A DNA stretch of 6,378 nt from Bacilli bacterium (GTDB lineage Bacteria; Bacillota_I; Bacilli_A; RFN20; CAG-826), in NCBI GenBank assembly GCA_024693415.1, contig JAILKX010000145.1, positions 1 through 6,378 of the forward strand. The letters are read 5' to 3'. The translations under genes were made by a program, and so were the position numbers. Position 1 is the stretch's first letter. Every line of letters starts with the position of its first letter. Under the pieces are notes generated by a model. That model had not been told where the DNA came from, made no database searches, and worked only from the letters and a program-made list of their open reading frames with translations. Shown here in pieces: positions 1 to 6,342 of this stretch.

Positions 1-1
1 T

Positions 2-235
2 CCGTTCGCGACCTTCAACGTCGCAGACGCCTGCCTCACCGTCGGCGTCATTATGCTCATCGTCTTGTTCGCCGTCGATATGATCAAGCATCCGACCGAC
101 GACCTCGAAGTCGACCCGCGCCTCGTCGAAGAAGCCAAGGCCGAGCTTGCGAAGGAGCAGGGCGAAAACGCTTCTGCAGAAAGCGAAGAATCCGCTGAAA
201 ACGAACCCTCCGAAGAGGAATCCAAGGAAGAATAA
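2..235 (+). CDS. lspA: Lipoprotein signal peptidase (signal peptidase II), C-terminal part, partial at 5' end
   Basis: The 5' part lies outside the window; the frame is open from base 2 and ends at TAA (233-235). LspA is an integral membrane aspartyl protease that removes the signal peptide from diacylglyceryl-modified prolipoproteins. The first visible residues contain FNVADACLTVG, matching the conserved FN-x-AD motif that carries the second catalytic aspartate (codon 26-28), followed by a hydrophobic stretch (VGVIMLIVLFAV) that fits the fourth and last transmembrane helix. After the helix comes a tail of about 50 residues in which 20 of the last 52 are Asp or Glu, with many Ser and Ala. LspA proteins usually end soon after the last helix, so the tail is unusual; it should be cytosolic and looks disordered. 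The next gene, rluD, starts 7 bp downstream, and lspA-rluD is a common pairing in Bacillota. Identity rests on the short motif, the helix and this context. Confidence 0.85.
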   Translation, partial: PFATFNVADACLTVGVIMLIVLFAVDMIKHPTDDLEVDPRLVEEAKAELAKEQGENASAESEESAENEPSEEESKEE

Positions 236-242
236 GCGACCC

Positions 243-1148
243 ATGTATCAATTTACGGTAGTTTTCGAAGAGCAGGGACGTCGTCTCGACGAGGTTTTTT
301 TCGCGCACGGAATCACCCTGTCGCGTTCCAAAGCGAGCAAGCACATCAAGGATGGGAAAGTGCTCGTGAACGGGAAACTCGAGAAAGCTCACTTCATCTT
401 GAGCGAAGGCGACGTGGTCTCCTATGAGCTCCCCGAACCCGAGAAGACGGACATCGAAGGAGAGGACATTCCGATCGATGTCATCTACGAGGACGATGAT
501 GTTCTGGTCATCAATAAACCGGCGGGTTTAGTCGTCCATCCAGGCAACGGCCACCATGGGGGAACCTTGGTCAACGCGCTTGTCTACCGCGAGTCGAATT
601 TAGCCGACACCGGCGAGGCTTTTAGGCCTGGCATCGTCCATCGTATCGATAAGGATACTAGCGGCCTATTGGCCATCGCGAAGACCGAGATTGCGTTCAA
701 GGGTTTGGCGGAGCAATTGTCCGACCATTCGATGCACCGCGAATACAAAGCATTGGTGTTAGGCATCATCCCGGAAGACGATGGGAAGATCAATGCCCCG
801 ATCGCCCGCGACAGGAAACGCCCGACAAGAAACTGCGTCGATTTGGACGGGAAAGAAGCGGTGACCTATTTCCATGTCGAAGCGCGCTACAAGCGCTCCA
901 ATGCGACGCTCATATCTTGCAGGCTCCTCACCGGCAGGACGCATCAGATCCGCGTCCACATGGAATACATCAAGCACCCCGTCATCGGCGACCCGCTTTA
1001 CGGGAATAACAACAAGGGGATCTACGACAAAGGGCAATTGCTCCACGCATATCGCCTAAGCTTCGTCCATCCCACGACGAAAAAGCAGATGAGCTTCGAA
1101 GCCCCTCTGCCCGATTATTTCCAAAAGATCTTAGATAAGCTTGATTGA
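243..1148 (+). CDS. rluD: 23S rRNA pseudouridine synthase, RluD/RluA family
   Basis: A 301-residue protein of normal length for the RluA family, which isomerises specific uridines of 23S rRNA to pseudouridine; RluD itself modifies helix 69 (1911/1915/1917 in E. coli). Residues about 12-62 form an S4-like RNA-binding domain (RRLDEVFFAHG, SRSKASKHIKDGKVLVNG). The catalytic domain begins near residue 79 (IDVIYEDDDVLVINKPAGLV). It carries the family signature GIVHRIDKDTSG, with catalytic aspartate D136, and the later motif TGRTHQIRVH at 230-239. The frame is open upstream to an ATG at 147, but that extension is a basic shadow of the lspA tail. The ATG at 243 starts directly before the S4 domain and has a purine-rich AAGGAA at 224-229, a slightly long spacing. 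It probably shares a transcript with lspA. Its 3' end overlaps convergent rnhC by 18 bp. The exact paralogue (RluD rather than another RluA-type enzyme) is less certain than the family. Confidence 0.92.
   Translation: MYQFTVVFEEQGRRLDEVFFAHGITLSRSKASKHIKDGKVLVNGKLEKAHFILSEGDVVSYELPEPEKTDIEGEDIPIDVIYEDDDVLVINKPAGLVVHPGNGHHGGTLVNALVYRESNLADTGEAFRPGIVHRIDKDTSGLLAIAKTEIAFKGLAEQLSDHSMHREYKALVLGIIPEDDGKINAPIARDRKRPTRNCVDLDGKEAVTYFHVEARYKRSNATLISCRLLTGRTHQIRVHMEYIKHPVIGDPLYGNNNKGIYDKGQLLHAYRLSFVHPTTKKQMSFEAPLPDYFQKILDKLD
1080..1110 (-). terminator. Intrinsic terminator for rnhC, located inside the 3' end of rluD
   Basis: Read on the minus strand, GCAGA pairs with TCTGC (1106-1110 with 1085-1089). 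After one G/A mismatch, an inner stem GGGCT/AGCTC closes a TCGA loop, with one G-U pair. Five T's follow at once (1084-1080). It begins about 20 nt after the rnhC stop codon, the right place to end rnhC transcription, although the whole element lies in rluD coding sequence. The mismatch makes it somewhat weaker than an ideal terminator. Confidence 0.65.
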
Positions 1149-2054
1149 AGAGTCCTGGTCCTCCAGGATTCTTTTCATATTCGCGAAATTGGATTTCGTG
1201 ATCGATTTCAATGCCTCTAGGCCATGCTTTTCGGCGAATTCTTTAGCAAATTCATCGACGGCGGTGCCGGCTCCGAACGGAATCTCAACTCCATATTCCT
1301 CGCCGAGAGATTTCATCTTCCTTAGGAAGGAGTACCTAGCGATGACAGAGCCTGCGGCAACGCTAGGGAAAGCGAGTTCACCTTTGGTGGAAAACTCGAT
1401 GCCGCGCAGGATTTTCGGTTCGTTTTTGAGATAGGAATAGTAGAGGGAAGGCTCGGCGAATTGATCTTGATAGACGAAGGAATTCGGGTATTTCGCCTTG
1501 AGGTTCAGCAAGCATTGGTTATGCATTTTCGCCTTGATCGAATTCATGTTGAGGCCTTTGCGGACGACCTCGTTGTATTTTTCATTCCCAAGCGAAAGCT
1601 GGGAGTAGGGGATCTTATTGATGAGGGTCGGTCCGATCTCGAGGATATGGGCATCGGTCATCTTCTTGGAGTCGGTCACGCCGAGCTCTTTGAGCAGCTT
1701 CAGCGATTCCTTATCGACATAGGCCGCGCATACGCAGATGGGACCAAAGAAGTCGCCGGTCCCGACTTCATCGGAGCCGATTTGGGGGAATTTCGATACA
1801 GGGGTCGCCTCGTTTTTGGTTTTGGGCTCCTGAGGGCTTCCCCAGATGCTCGCCTCATACTCGGCCTTCTCGCCCTGGAAGAGTACTTTGTGGAAGCCGT
1901 TATGGGTCTTCGAATAGGCGGTGATGACGACGTCTTCCTGCTTTGCGATCCACAAGGCGTTCGGATTCGATTCGAAATCCAAAGTGCCGGCATAAAGATT
2001 CGCCATCTTGGCGATGAGGGAATCATCTGCGAGGATCGTGACGGAATTTGCCAT
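1131..2054 (-). CDS. rnhC: Ribonuclease HIII
   Basis: A 307-residue enzyme that cuts the RNA strand of RNA/DNA hybrids, such as R-loops and primers. Its length and layout match RNase HIII: an N-terminal TBP-like substrate-binding domain (about residues 1-80), then an RNase H fold. The catalytic domain opens with GSDEVGTGDFFGP (acidic pair D95, E96), followed by VTDSKKM (D128), the DQFA motif (D197) and FSTKGE (E226). D95, E96, D197 and E226 fit the D-E-D-E active site of type III rather than the D-E-D-D of type II. The N-terminal domain and the GTGDFFGP form separate it from rnhB. I start at the ATG at 2054 because a -10-like TATGAT ends 6 nt before it; an in-frame ATG at 2072 would add six residues but lies upstream of that box. 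No Shine-Dalgarno sequence precedes either start. The gene is divergent from mutS2 and convergent with rluD (18-bp overlap). Confidence 0.93.
   Translation of the reverse strand: MANSVTILADDSLIAKMANLYAGTLDFESNPNALWIAKQEDVVITAYSKTHNGFHKVLFQGEKAEYEASIWGSPQEPKTKNEATPVSKFPQIGSDEVGTGDFFGPICVCAAYVDKESLKLLKELGVTDSKKMTDAHILEIGPTLINKIPYSQLSLGNEKYNEVVRKGLNMNSIKAKMHNQCLLNLKAKYPNSFVYQDQFAEPSLYYSYLKNEPKILRGIEFSTKGELAFPSVAAGSVIARYSFLRKMKSLGEEYGVEIPFGAGTAVDEFAKEFAEKHGLEALKSITKSNFANMKRILEDQDSSIKLI
1148..1175 (+). terminator. Intrinsic terminator for lspA-rluD, located inside the 3' end of rnhC
   Basis: Bases 1148-1158 pair with 1163-1173 around a TCCT loop; the core CCTGG/CCAGG is perfect and the outer part has one G-U pair. 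Four T's follow (1172-1175), two of which can also join the stem. The hairpin starts at the last base of the rluD stop codon, as expected for a terminator, yet lies entirely within rnhC codons on the other strand. The T tract is short, so termination may be incomplete. In the opposite direction no T tract follows the hairpin, so it should act only on plus-strand transcripts. Confidence 0.65.
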
Positions 2055-2060
2055 GGGGTA

Positions 2061-2089
2061 ATCATACCGCATTTGAGCAAGCCTGTGCA
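2061..2089 (-). promoter_or_regulatory. Predicted rnhC promoter, leaderless type
   Basis: On the minus strand a TATGAT box (complement of 2061-2066, 5 of 6 matches to the -10 consensus) is preceded, after 17 bp, by TGCACA (complement of 2084-2089, 4 of 6 matches to TTGACA). Only 6 nt separate the -10 box from the ATG at 2054, so transcription would start at, or within a base or two of, the start codon. There is no room for a ribosome binding site. Confidence 0.5.
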
Positions 2090-2108
2090 GTTTTCTCGCG
2101 CGTCAGTG

Positions 2109-2114
2109 TATAAT
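2109..2114 (+). promoter_or_regulatory. Predicted -10 box of the mutS2-uvrC promoter, leaderless or nearly so
   Basis: A perfect TATAAT ends 9 nt before the mutS2 ATG at 2124, preceded directly by GTG. No convincing -35 box is seen at 16-19 bp; TGTGCA at 2084-2089 is the best candidate, at 19 bp, and overlaps the -35 element proposed for rnhC on the other strand. A start about 7 nt after the box would leave an untranslated leader of roughly 0-3 nt, and no Shine-Dalgarno sequence is present. Confidence 0.55.
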
Positions 2115-2123
2115 GCGTGTGCT

Positions 2124-4436
2124 ATGCAAGACGCGTATCAGGTATTGGAATTCGATAAGATCCGTGAAGGGCTCGCATCCTATTGCCGCGGCGCCCGCGC
2201 CAAAGGCAATGCCTTGAACCTTCATCCGATCGGTCCAGAACGCCTACAGAAGGAACTCGTTTTCCTCGATGAGGCGTCTACTTTAATCGTGTCCTACGGC
2301 AGGATGCCGCTCGATCTTTCCGAAGATTTGGAGCAGCCGATCAGAATCGCCGGGAAAGGCAGCTGCCTCACCATTGAACAGCTCGACCACATCGCGACGC
2401 TGGTCTCCTGCGGGGAAGCGGTGCGTCGGTTCATCAAGACCGCGGAAGGGCGGCCGACCCTCCATGAATATGCCGAGGACATCCCTGACCTCTCTTTCTT
2501 GGAACAGGAAATCCATCGCGTCATCACCCCGGATCTATCAATCTACGATAATGCCTCGCCCGCTTTGCGCAAAATTAGGTCGGCGATCACACGCCTCGAG
2601 CGCGACATCGCCAACAAAATCGGCGCGGTCCTCGATCAGAATAGCGAATTCCTTAGCGATCACACCCTCGCCTTGAGAAACGGGCATTACGTCCTTCCGG
2701 TCGCCAACGCTTACAAATCTAAAGTCAAAGGCATCGTTCAGGACATCTCGAACACCGGCGGAACGACTTTCATCGAGCCGGAAGTCATCGTCTCGATGAA
2801 CAACAAGATGGTCGAGCTCAAAAACGACGAGCGTGAAGAGATCCATCGCCTGCTGCTCGAACTATCGCAGAAGTGCGGCGGAAGCCAGGACAAGCTTTTG
2901 CTTTTGAATTCCAAGTTGTCGTACCTCGATTTGCTTCAGGGCAAATGCCTCTATGGCGAATCGATGCACGGCCATATCGCGCAGTTCAGCCCAGATGGTT
3001 CCCTATACCTTCCGGCGGCGCGCCATCCCTTGCTTCAGAAGGATAAGATCATCCCGAATGACTTCTCTTTGACGGCCTCGAAGCGCATCGTCATCATCTC
3101 CGGCCCGAACGCCGGCGGCAAGACCGTGGCGCTTAAGACCTTAGCCATTTGTTCGCTCATGTTTGAGTGCGGATTGATCTTACCAACAGGCCAAGGGGCG
3201 GAACTTCCTTATTTCAAGCATATTTTCTTAGATATCGGTGACAGCCAGTCTTTATCCGATAATCTCTCCACCTTCTCAGCCCACGTTAAGAACATCGGCG
3301 AGATCGTTTCGCGCATCGGAGGGAAGGACCTTGTCCTCTTCGATGAGCTCGGCACAGGCACTAGCCCAAAGGAAGGCGAAGCGCTTGCGACCGCGATCAT
3401 CGCCTACCTCCTCAAGAAGCATTGCTACGCCGTCGTGTCCTCGCACTTCGAAGGGCTCAAGGCTTACGCATTGTCCAAAGAAGGCCTCGTCAACGCCTCG
3501 ATGCTCTTTGATTCCGAACGCCTATTGCCGACCTATGTCTTGCAGATGGGCCTCCCTGGCGAATCCTATGGTTTATCGGTGGCAAGGCGCTTCGGCTTAG
3601 ACGAAGAGATCGTGAGCAACGCCGAGAAGAGTCTGAACGCCGACACCGACCTTTCGGTGGCGAGCGCAATCGACAAATTAAGCGAGCTCACCAAGCAAAA
3701 CGCCGACCTCAAAGCCGAGCTCGAGCGCAGGCAAAATGCCCTGGATACCTTGGAAAAACAGCTCAAGAGCAAAGAGAAACTGATCTCGCAGCGCGAGGAG
3801 AAGCTGCTCCTTGAAGCCGATGAGGAAAAGAAGAAGATCCTCGAGGAAGCCGAGAAGCGGATCGACGAAATCATCTTCGAGATCAACCATCCCGGCGCAA
3901 AGCTTCATGAGGCGATCGCCGCGAAGAAGAAACTAAACGACCTCCAAACCTCTTCCGCCCGCACCGAATCCTTCTCAGGAGAAGTGAAGGAGGGGGATTA
4001 CGTAAGCATCCCCGCCTATGGCGTAGAGGGAAAGATCACCCGCGTCAAAGGCAATTCCATCCTGATTTCGACCTCAAGCGGCATGACCTTCAATTCCACC
4101 AAAGACAAAGTGGTGAAGATCGCCGAGCCCGAAGACAAGATCGTGCCGATGAAGGGCGCCCTCGTCGATAAAGTCGGCACCGGGCCCTCGCTTTCCCTTG
4201 AATTGAACCTCATCGGGATGCGGGTCGACGAAGCCTTGCTTGAGATCGACCATTATCTCGATCAATGCCGCCTCAAGGGCTTTAAGCGCGTCCGCATCAT
4301 CCACGGCTTTGGCAGCGGTGCGCTGCGCAAAGCGACCGAGAATTATCTCAAGACGCATAAGCAGTTCGTCCAATCGTTTGAGATGGCCGGCGAATACGAA
4401 GGCGGTGGCGGAGCGACGGTGGTGTACCTCAAATGA
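2124..4436 (+). CDS. mutS2: MutS2-type ATPase with C-terminal Smr domain
   Basis: A 770-residue protein close to the usual MutS2 length (about 785). Family members are implicated in suppressing recombination and, in B. subtilis, in splitting collided ribosomes. The N-terminus (YQVLEFDKIREGLASY) is typical of MutS2, which lacks the mismatch-recognition domain of MutS. Core and lever residues include HYVLPVANAYKSKVKG and TTFIEPE. The ABC-type ATPase shows Walker A GPNAGGKT (327-334), DIGD (370-373), STFS (382-385), Walker B with LVLFDE (D407, E408) and an SSH switch. A charged coiled coil covers about 517-587 and a KOW-like segment about 620-670. The Smr domain (about 690-770) has HGFGSG at 727-732, but the usual LDLRG reads LNLIG (N695, I697). 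The frame stays open back to 1461, but that stretch is antisense to rnhC; the start at 2124 fits the conserved N-terminus and the TATAAT just upstream. It overlaps uvrC by 4 bp. Confidence 0.95.
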   Translation: MQDAYQVLEFDKIREGLASYCRGARAKGNALNLHPIGPERLQKELVFLDEASTLIVSYGRMPLDLSEDLEQPIRIAGKGSCLTIEQLDHIATLVSCGEAVRRFIKTAEGRPTLHEYAEDIPDLSFLEQEIHRVITPDLSIYDNASPALRKIRSAITRLERDIANKIGAVLDQNSEFLSDHTLALRNGHYVLPVANAYKSKVKGIVQDISNTGGTTFIEPEVIVSMNNKMVELKNDEREEIHRLLLELSQKCGGSQDKLLLLNSKLSYLDLLQGKCLYGESMHGHIAQFSPDGSLYLPAARHPLLQKDKIIPNDFSLTASKRIVIISGPNAGGKTVALKTLAICSLMFECGLILPTGQGAELPYFKHIFLDIGDSQSLSDNLSTFSAHVKNIGEIVSRIGGKDLVLFDELGTGTSPKEGEALATAIIAYLLKKHCYAVVSSHFEGLKAYALSKEGLVNASMLFDSERLLPTYVLQMGLPGESYGLSVARRFGLDEEIVSNAEKSLNADTDLSVASAIDKLSELTKQNADLKAELERRQNALDTLEKQLKSKEKLISQREEKLLLEADEEKKKILEEAEKRIDEIIFEINHPGAKLHEAIAAKKKLNDLQTSSARTESFSGEVKEGDYVSIPAYGVEGKITRVKGNSILISTSSGMTFNSTKDKVVKIAEPEDKIVPMKGALVDKVGTGPSLSLELNLIGMRVDEALLEIDHYLDQCRLKGFKRVRIIHGFGSGALRKATENYLKTHKQFVQSFEMAGEYEGGGGATVVYLK

Positions 4437-6205
4437 TCACCGAGAAACTCAAGCGCCTCATCGAATTGCTCCCGGATAAGCCGGGCTGTTATTTGATGAA
4501 GGACGCCGACGACAAAATCATCTACATCGGCAAAGCCAAGAGCCTTAAGAAGCGCGTATCGCAGTATTTCTTGCGCCCTCAGGAAGGGAAAGTGGCGGCG
4601 ATGGTGAGCCACGTCGACCATTTCGACATCGTCTTGGTCGGCTCCGACAAAGAGGCGTTCATCCTCGAGATGAACCTCATCCAGACCCATTACCCGCGCT
4701 ACAACATCATGCTGATGGACGATTCGCATTACCCTTACATCGCCCTCAAGCGCCACAAGGATCCGCTTCTGAAGATCGCGCGCAGCACCAAAGACAACAA
4801 TTATTTCTATTTCGGCCCGTTCCCCAATAGCGGCTCCGCCTACGAGGTCATCAACCTCCTGAACAAGATCTATCCGACCAGGAAATGCCGCAATATCCCC
4901 GACAGGCCCTGCCTTTATTATTCAATGGGGCAGTGCCTCGCACCCTGCATCAAACCCCTTGAGGACGAGGTCGCCGAAAAGCTCTACAACGACATCAAGA
5001 AGTTTATGAACGGAGATGTGGGGGAGGTCAAAGCCGAGATTCGCAAGAGGATGATGGATGCAAGCGACCGCATGGACTACGAATCGGCCGCCGAATACAA
5101 GAAGACCCTCGACTCGCTGGAGTATATCACCGCTAAGCAAAGCGTCGAGCTCGTGAGCGATAACGTCGCCCGCGATGTCTTCGCCTTCGCGGAAAGGGAC
5201 GGCTACAGATCGCTATCGATTCTGACCTACCGCAGGGGTCTGCTTTTGGGAAAATCGGTGCACGCGGTTCCCTCTTTTGGCGACGTCGACTCCCAAATTC
5301 TCGACCTCGTTGAGCAATATTATTCCAACCACGACACCCCGAAGGAGATCGCGATCAGGCTTCCTTCCCTCAAGGAAACCATCGAAAGCGAATTCGAGGG
5401 GGTGTCGCTCGTCGTTCCGAAAGAAGGGCGGTTGATGGACGCAATCCACCTCGCCGAGTTGAACGCCAGACAAGGGCTGGATGCCCATTTCATGTCGGCC
5501 CGCCTTGACGATGACAACAATGCGCTTCTTGAGCAATTAGGCGAACTCCTTCATATCAAAACCCCATACAGGATCGAGCTTTTCGATAACTCGCACCTCC
5601 AAGGATCAAGCCCTGTCGGCGCGATGGTCTGCTATATCAACGGCGAGCCTGCGAAGAAGATGTACCGCAAATTTCACCTTAGCGAAGAGAACGCAGGCGA
5701 CGATTACCATTCGATGAAGGAAGTGGTGTCGCGCCGCTACAAGAGGCTCAAGGATGAAAACCAATCCATGCCCGACCTCCTTTTGGCCGATGGCGGCCTC
5801 ACTCAGGTCCACGCCTGCCAAGAAGCTTTCGACGCGATCGACGTCCATTTCCCGGTCTTCGGGCTTTACAAAAACGATAAGCATCAGACCGAGGGTCTGA
5901 TCGATGGGAATGGAAATACCTACCCCCTCGATCCGAAATCGCCCTTGTTCTTTCTTCTCATGAGGATGCAGGACGAGGTCCATCGCTTCGCCATCAGCTT
6001 CCATAGGTCACTAAGGGGCAAATCGATGACCGCCGACCTCTTCTCCGACATCAAGGGCCTCGGCCCCAAGAGGCGCGAGCTATTGAACCGCCAATACCCC
6101 TCGATCGACGCGTTGATGTCGGCATCGGTGGGGGAACTCAGCCAGATCATTCCCCCAGAATCCGCGGAGGCGCTTTTCCAAAAGCTCCACGGCGCGGAAA
6201 ATTGA
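4433..6205 (+). CDS. uvrC: Excinuclease ABC subunit C
   Basis: A 590-residue UvrC of normal length, the nuclease that makes both incisions around a lesion in UvrABC nucleotide excision repair. The N-terminal GIY-YIG domain has GCY (18-20), IYIGKAKSLKKRV with Y31 and R41, and catalytic E79 in LEMNLI. Four cysteines (C152, C160, C168, C172) match the spacing expected for the iron-sulfur cluster ligands of UvrC. A UVR (UvrB-binding) helix pair lies at about 199-235. The C-terminal RNase H-like nuclease has D385 (FDNSH), D423/D424 (GDDY), D453 (LADGG) and H517 (EVHRFAISFHR), so the second incision site looks intact. The end is a helix-hairpin-helix region (DIKGLGPKRRELL). The start ATG overlaps the mutS2 stop as ATGA, with no clear Shine-Dalgarno, so translation is probably coupled to mutS2. 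No SOS-type operator was seen upstream of mutS2. Confidence 0.97.
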   Translation: MITEKLKRLIELLPDKPGCYLMKDADDKIIYIGKAKSLKKRVSQYFLRPQEGKVAAMVSHVDHFDIVLVGSDKEAFILEMNLIQTHYPRYNIMLMDDSHYPYIALKRHKDPLLKIARSTKDNNYFYFGPFPNSGSAYEVINLLNKIYPTRKCRNIPDRPCLYYSMGQCLAPCIKPLEDEVAEKLYNDIKKFMNGDVGEVKAEIRKRMMDASDRMDYESAAEYKKTLDSLEYITAKQSVELVSDNVARDVFAFAERDGYRSLSILTYRRGLLLGKSVHAVPSFGDVDSQILDLVEQYYSNHDTPKEIAIRLPSLKETIESEFEGVSLVVPKEGRLMDAIHLAELNARQGLDAHFMSARLDDDNNALLEQLGELLHIKTPYRIELFDNSHLQGSSPVGAMVCYINGEPAKKMYRKFHLSEENAGDDYHSMKEVVSRRYKRLKDENQSMPDLLLADGGLTQVHACQEAFDAIDVHFPVFGLYKNDKHQTEGLIDGNGNTYPLDPKSPLFFLLMRMQDEVHRFAISFHRSLRGKSMTADLFSDIKGLGPKRRELLNRQYPSIDALMSASVGELSQIIPPESAEALFQKLHGAEN

Positions 6206-6206
6206 A

Positions 6207-6230
6207 CGGGCTTTTATTGAACTTTGCCCG
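6207..6230. other. Inverted repeat between uvrC and the tRNA gene
   Basis: CGGGC at 6207-6211 pairs with GCCCG at 6226-6230 around a 14-nt AT-rich loop, beginning just after the uvrC stop codon. No T tract follows on the plus strand, so it is a poor intrinsic terminator. It may be a weak 3' end structure of the uvrC mRNA. The loop contains the start of the putative -35 box of the tRNA promoter. Confidence 0.35.
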
Positions 6231-6245
6231 CGGAATGACTATATT
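6217..6245 (+). promoter_or_regulatory. Predicted promoter of the tRNA-Arg gene
   Basis: TTGAAC (6217-6222, 4 of 6 matches to the -35 consensus) and TATATT (6240-6245, 5 of 6 matches to -10) are separated by exactly 17 bp. Transcription would start near 6252, only a few bases before the mature tRNA 5' end at 6256, leaving a very short leader for RNase P. Confidence 0.65.
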
Positions 6246-6255
6246 AATTCAGCAC

Positions 6256-6332
6256 GCGCCCGTAGCTCACCTGGATAGAGCAACAGCCTTCTAAGCTGTG
6301 GGTAAGGCGTTCGAATCGCCTCGGGCGTGCCA
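6256..6332 (+). tRNA. tRNA-Arg (anticodon TCT)
   Basis: A complete cloverleaf can be folded. The acceptor stem is GCGCCCG (6256-6262) with CGGGCGT (6322-6328). The D arm is GCTC/GAGC with a 9-nt loop containing GG. The anticodon stem is ACAGC/GCTGT with loop CTTCTAA, giving anticodon TCT at 6290-6292, which reads AGA and AGG. The variable loop has 5 nt, and the T arm is AGGCG/CGCCT with loop TTCGAAT. The discriminator is G6329 and CCA is encoded at 6330-6332. The first acceptor pair is a G-U wobble. The gene has its own promoter and terminator. Confidence 0.97.
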
Positions 6333-6342
6333 TATGAATATT

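Noticed and set aside
147..242. Upstream ATG that would give RluD a 32-residue basic extension.
   Set aside because: The stretch is the shifted-frame reading of the acidic lspA tail, has no similarity to RluD N-termini, and the ATG at 243 starts directly before the S4 domain.
2055..2072. Alternative rnhC start at the ATG at 2072, adding six residues.
   Set aside because: The predicted -10 box (2061-2066) would lie inside this extension, and no ribosome binding site precedes it; it cannot be excluded if transcription starts further upstream.
2083..2090. Near-palindrome CTGTGCAG between the divergent promoters as a possible operator.
   Set aside because: It is only 8 bp and imperfect, and occurs once; this is too little to support a regulator site.
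1461..2123. Open frame extending MutS2 by 221 residues upstream.
   Set aside because: It is antisense to conserved rnhC sequence, does not resemble MutS2, and lies upstream of the TATAAT box at 2109-2114.
3209..3908. Several long open frames antisense to mutS2 and uvrC.
   Set aside because: They carry no recognisable motifs, are low in complexity or repetitive in composition, and are expected by-products of GC-rich codon usage in the real genes.
4433..4436. Possible TGA recoding to Trp, suggested by the rarity of TGG codons.
   Set aside because: TGA ends rluD, mutS2 and uvrC at the expected family C-termini, and both Trp residues of RNase HIII are TGG.
6120..6202. Apparently degenerate second helix-hairpin-helix at the UvrC C-terminus (IIPPES in place of a Gly-containing hairpin).
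   Set aside because: From memory, Bacilli UvrC proteins have a similarly short second hairpin compared with E. coli, so this looks like a normal family variant.
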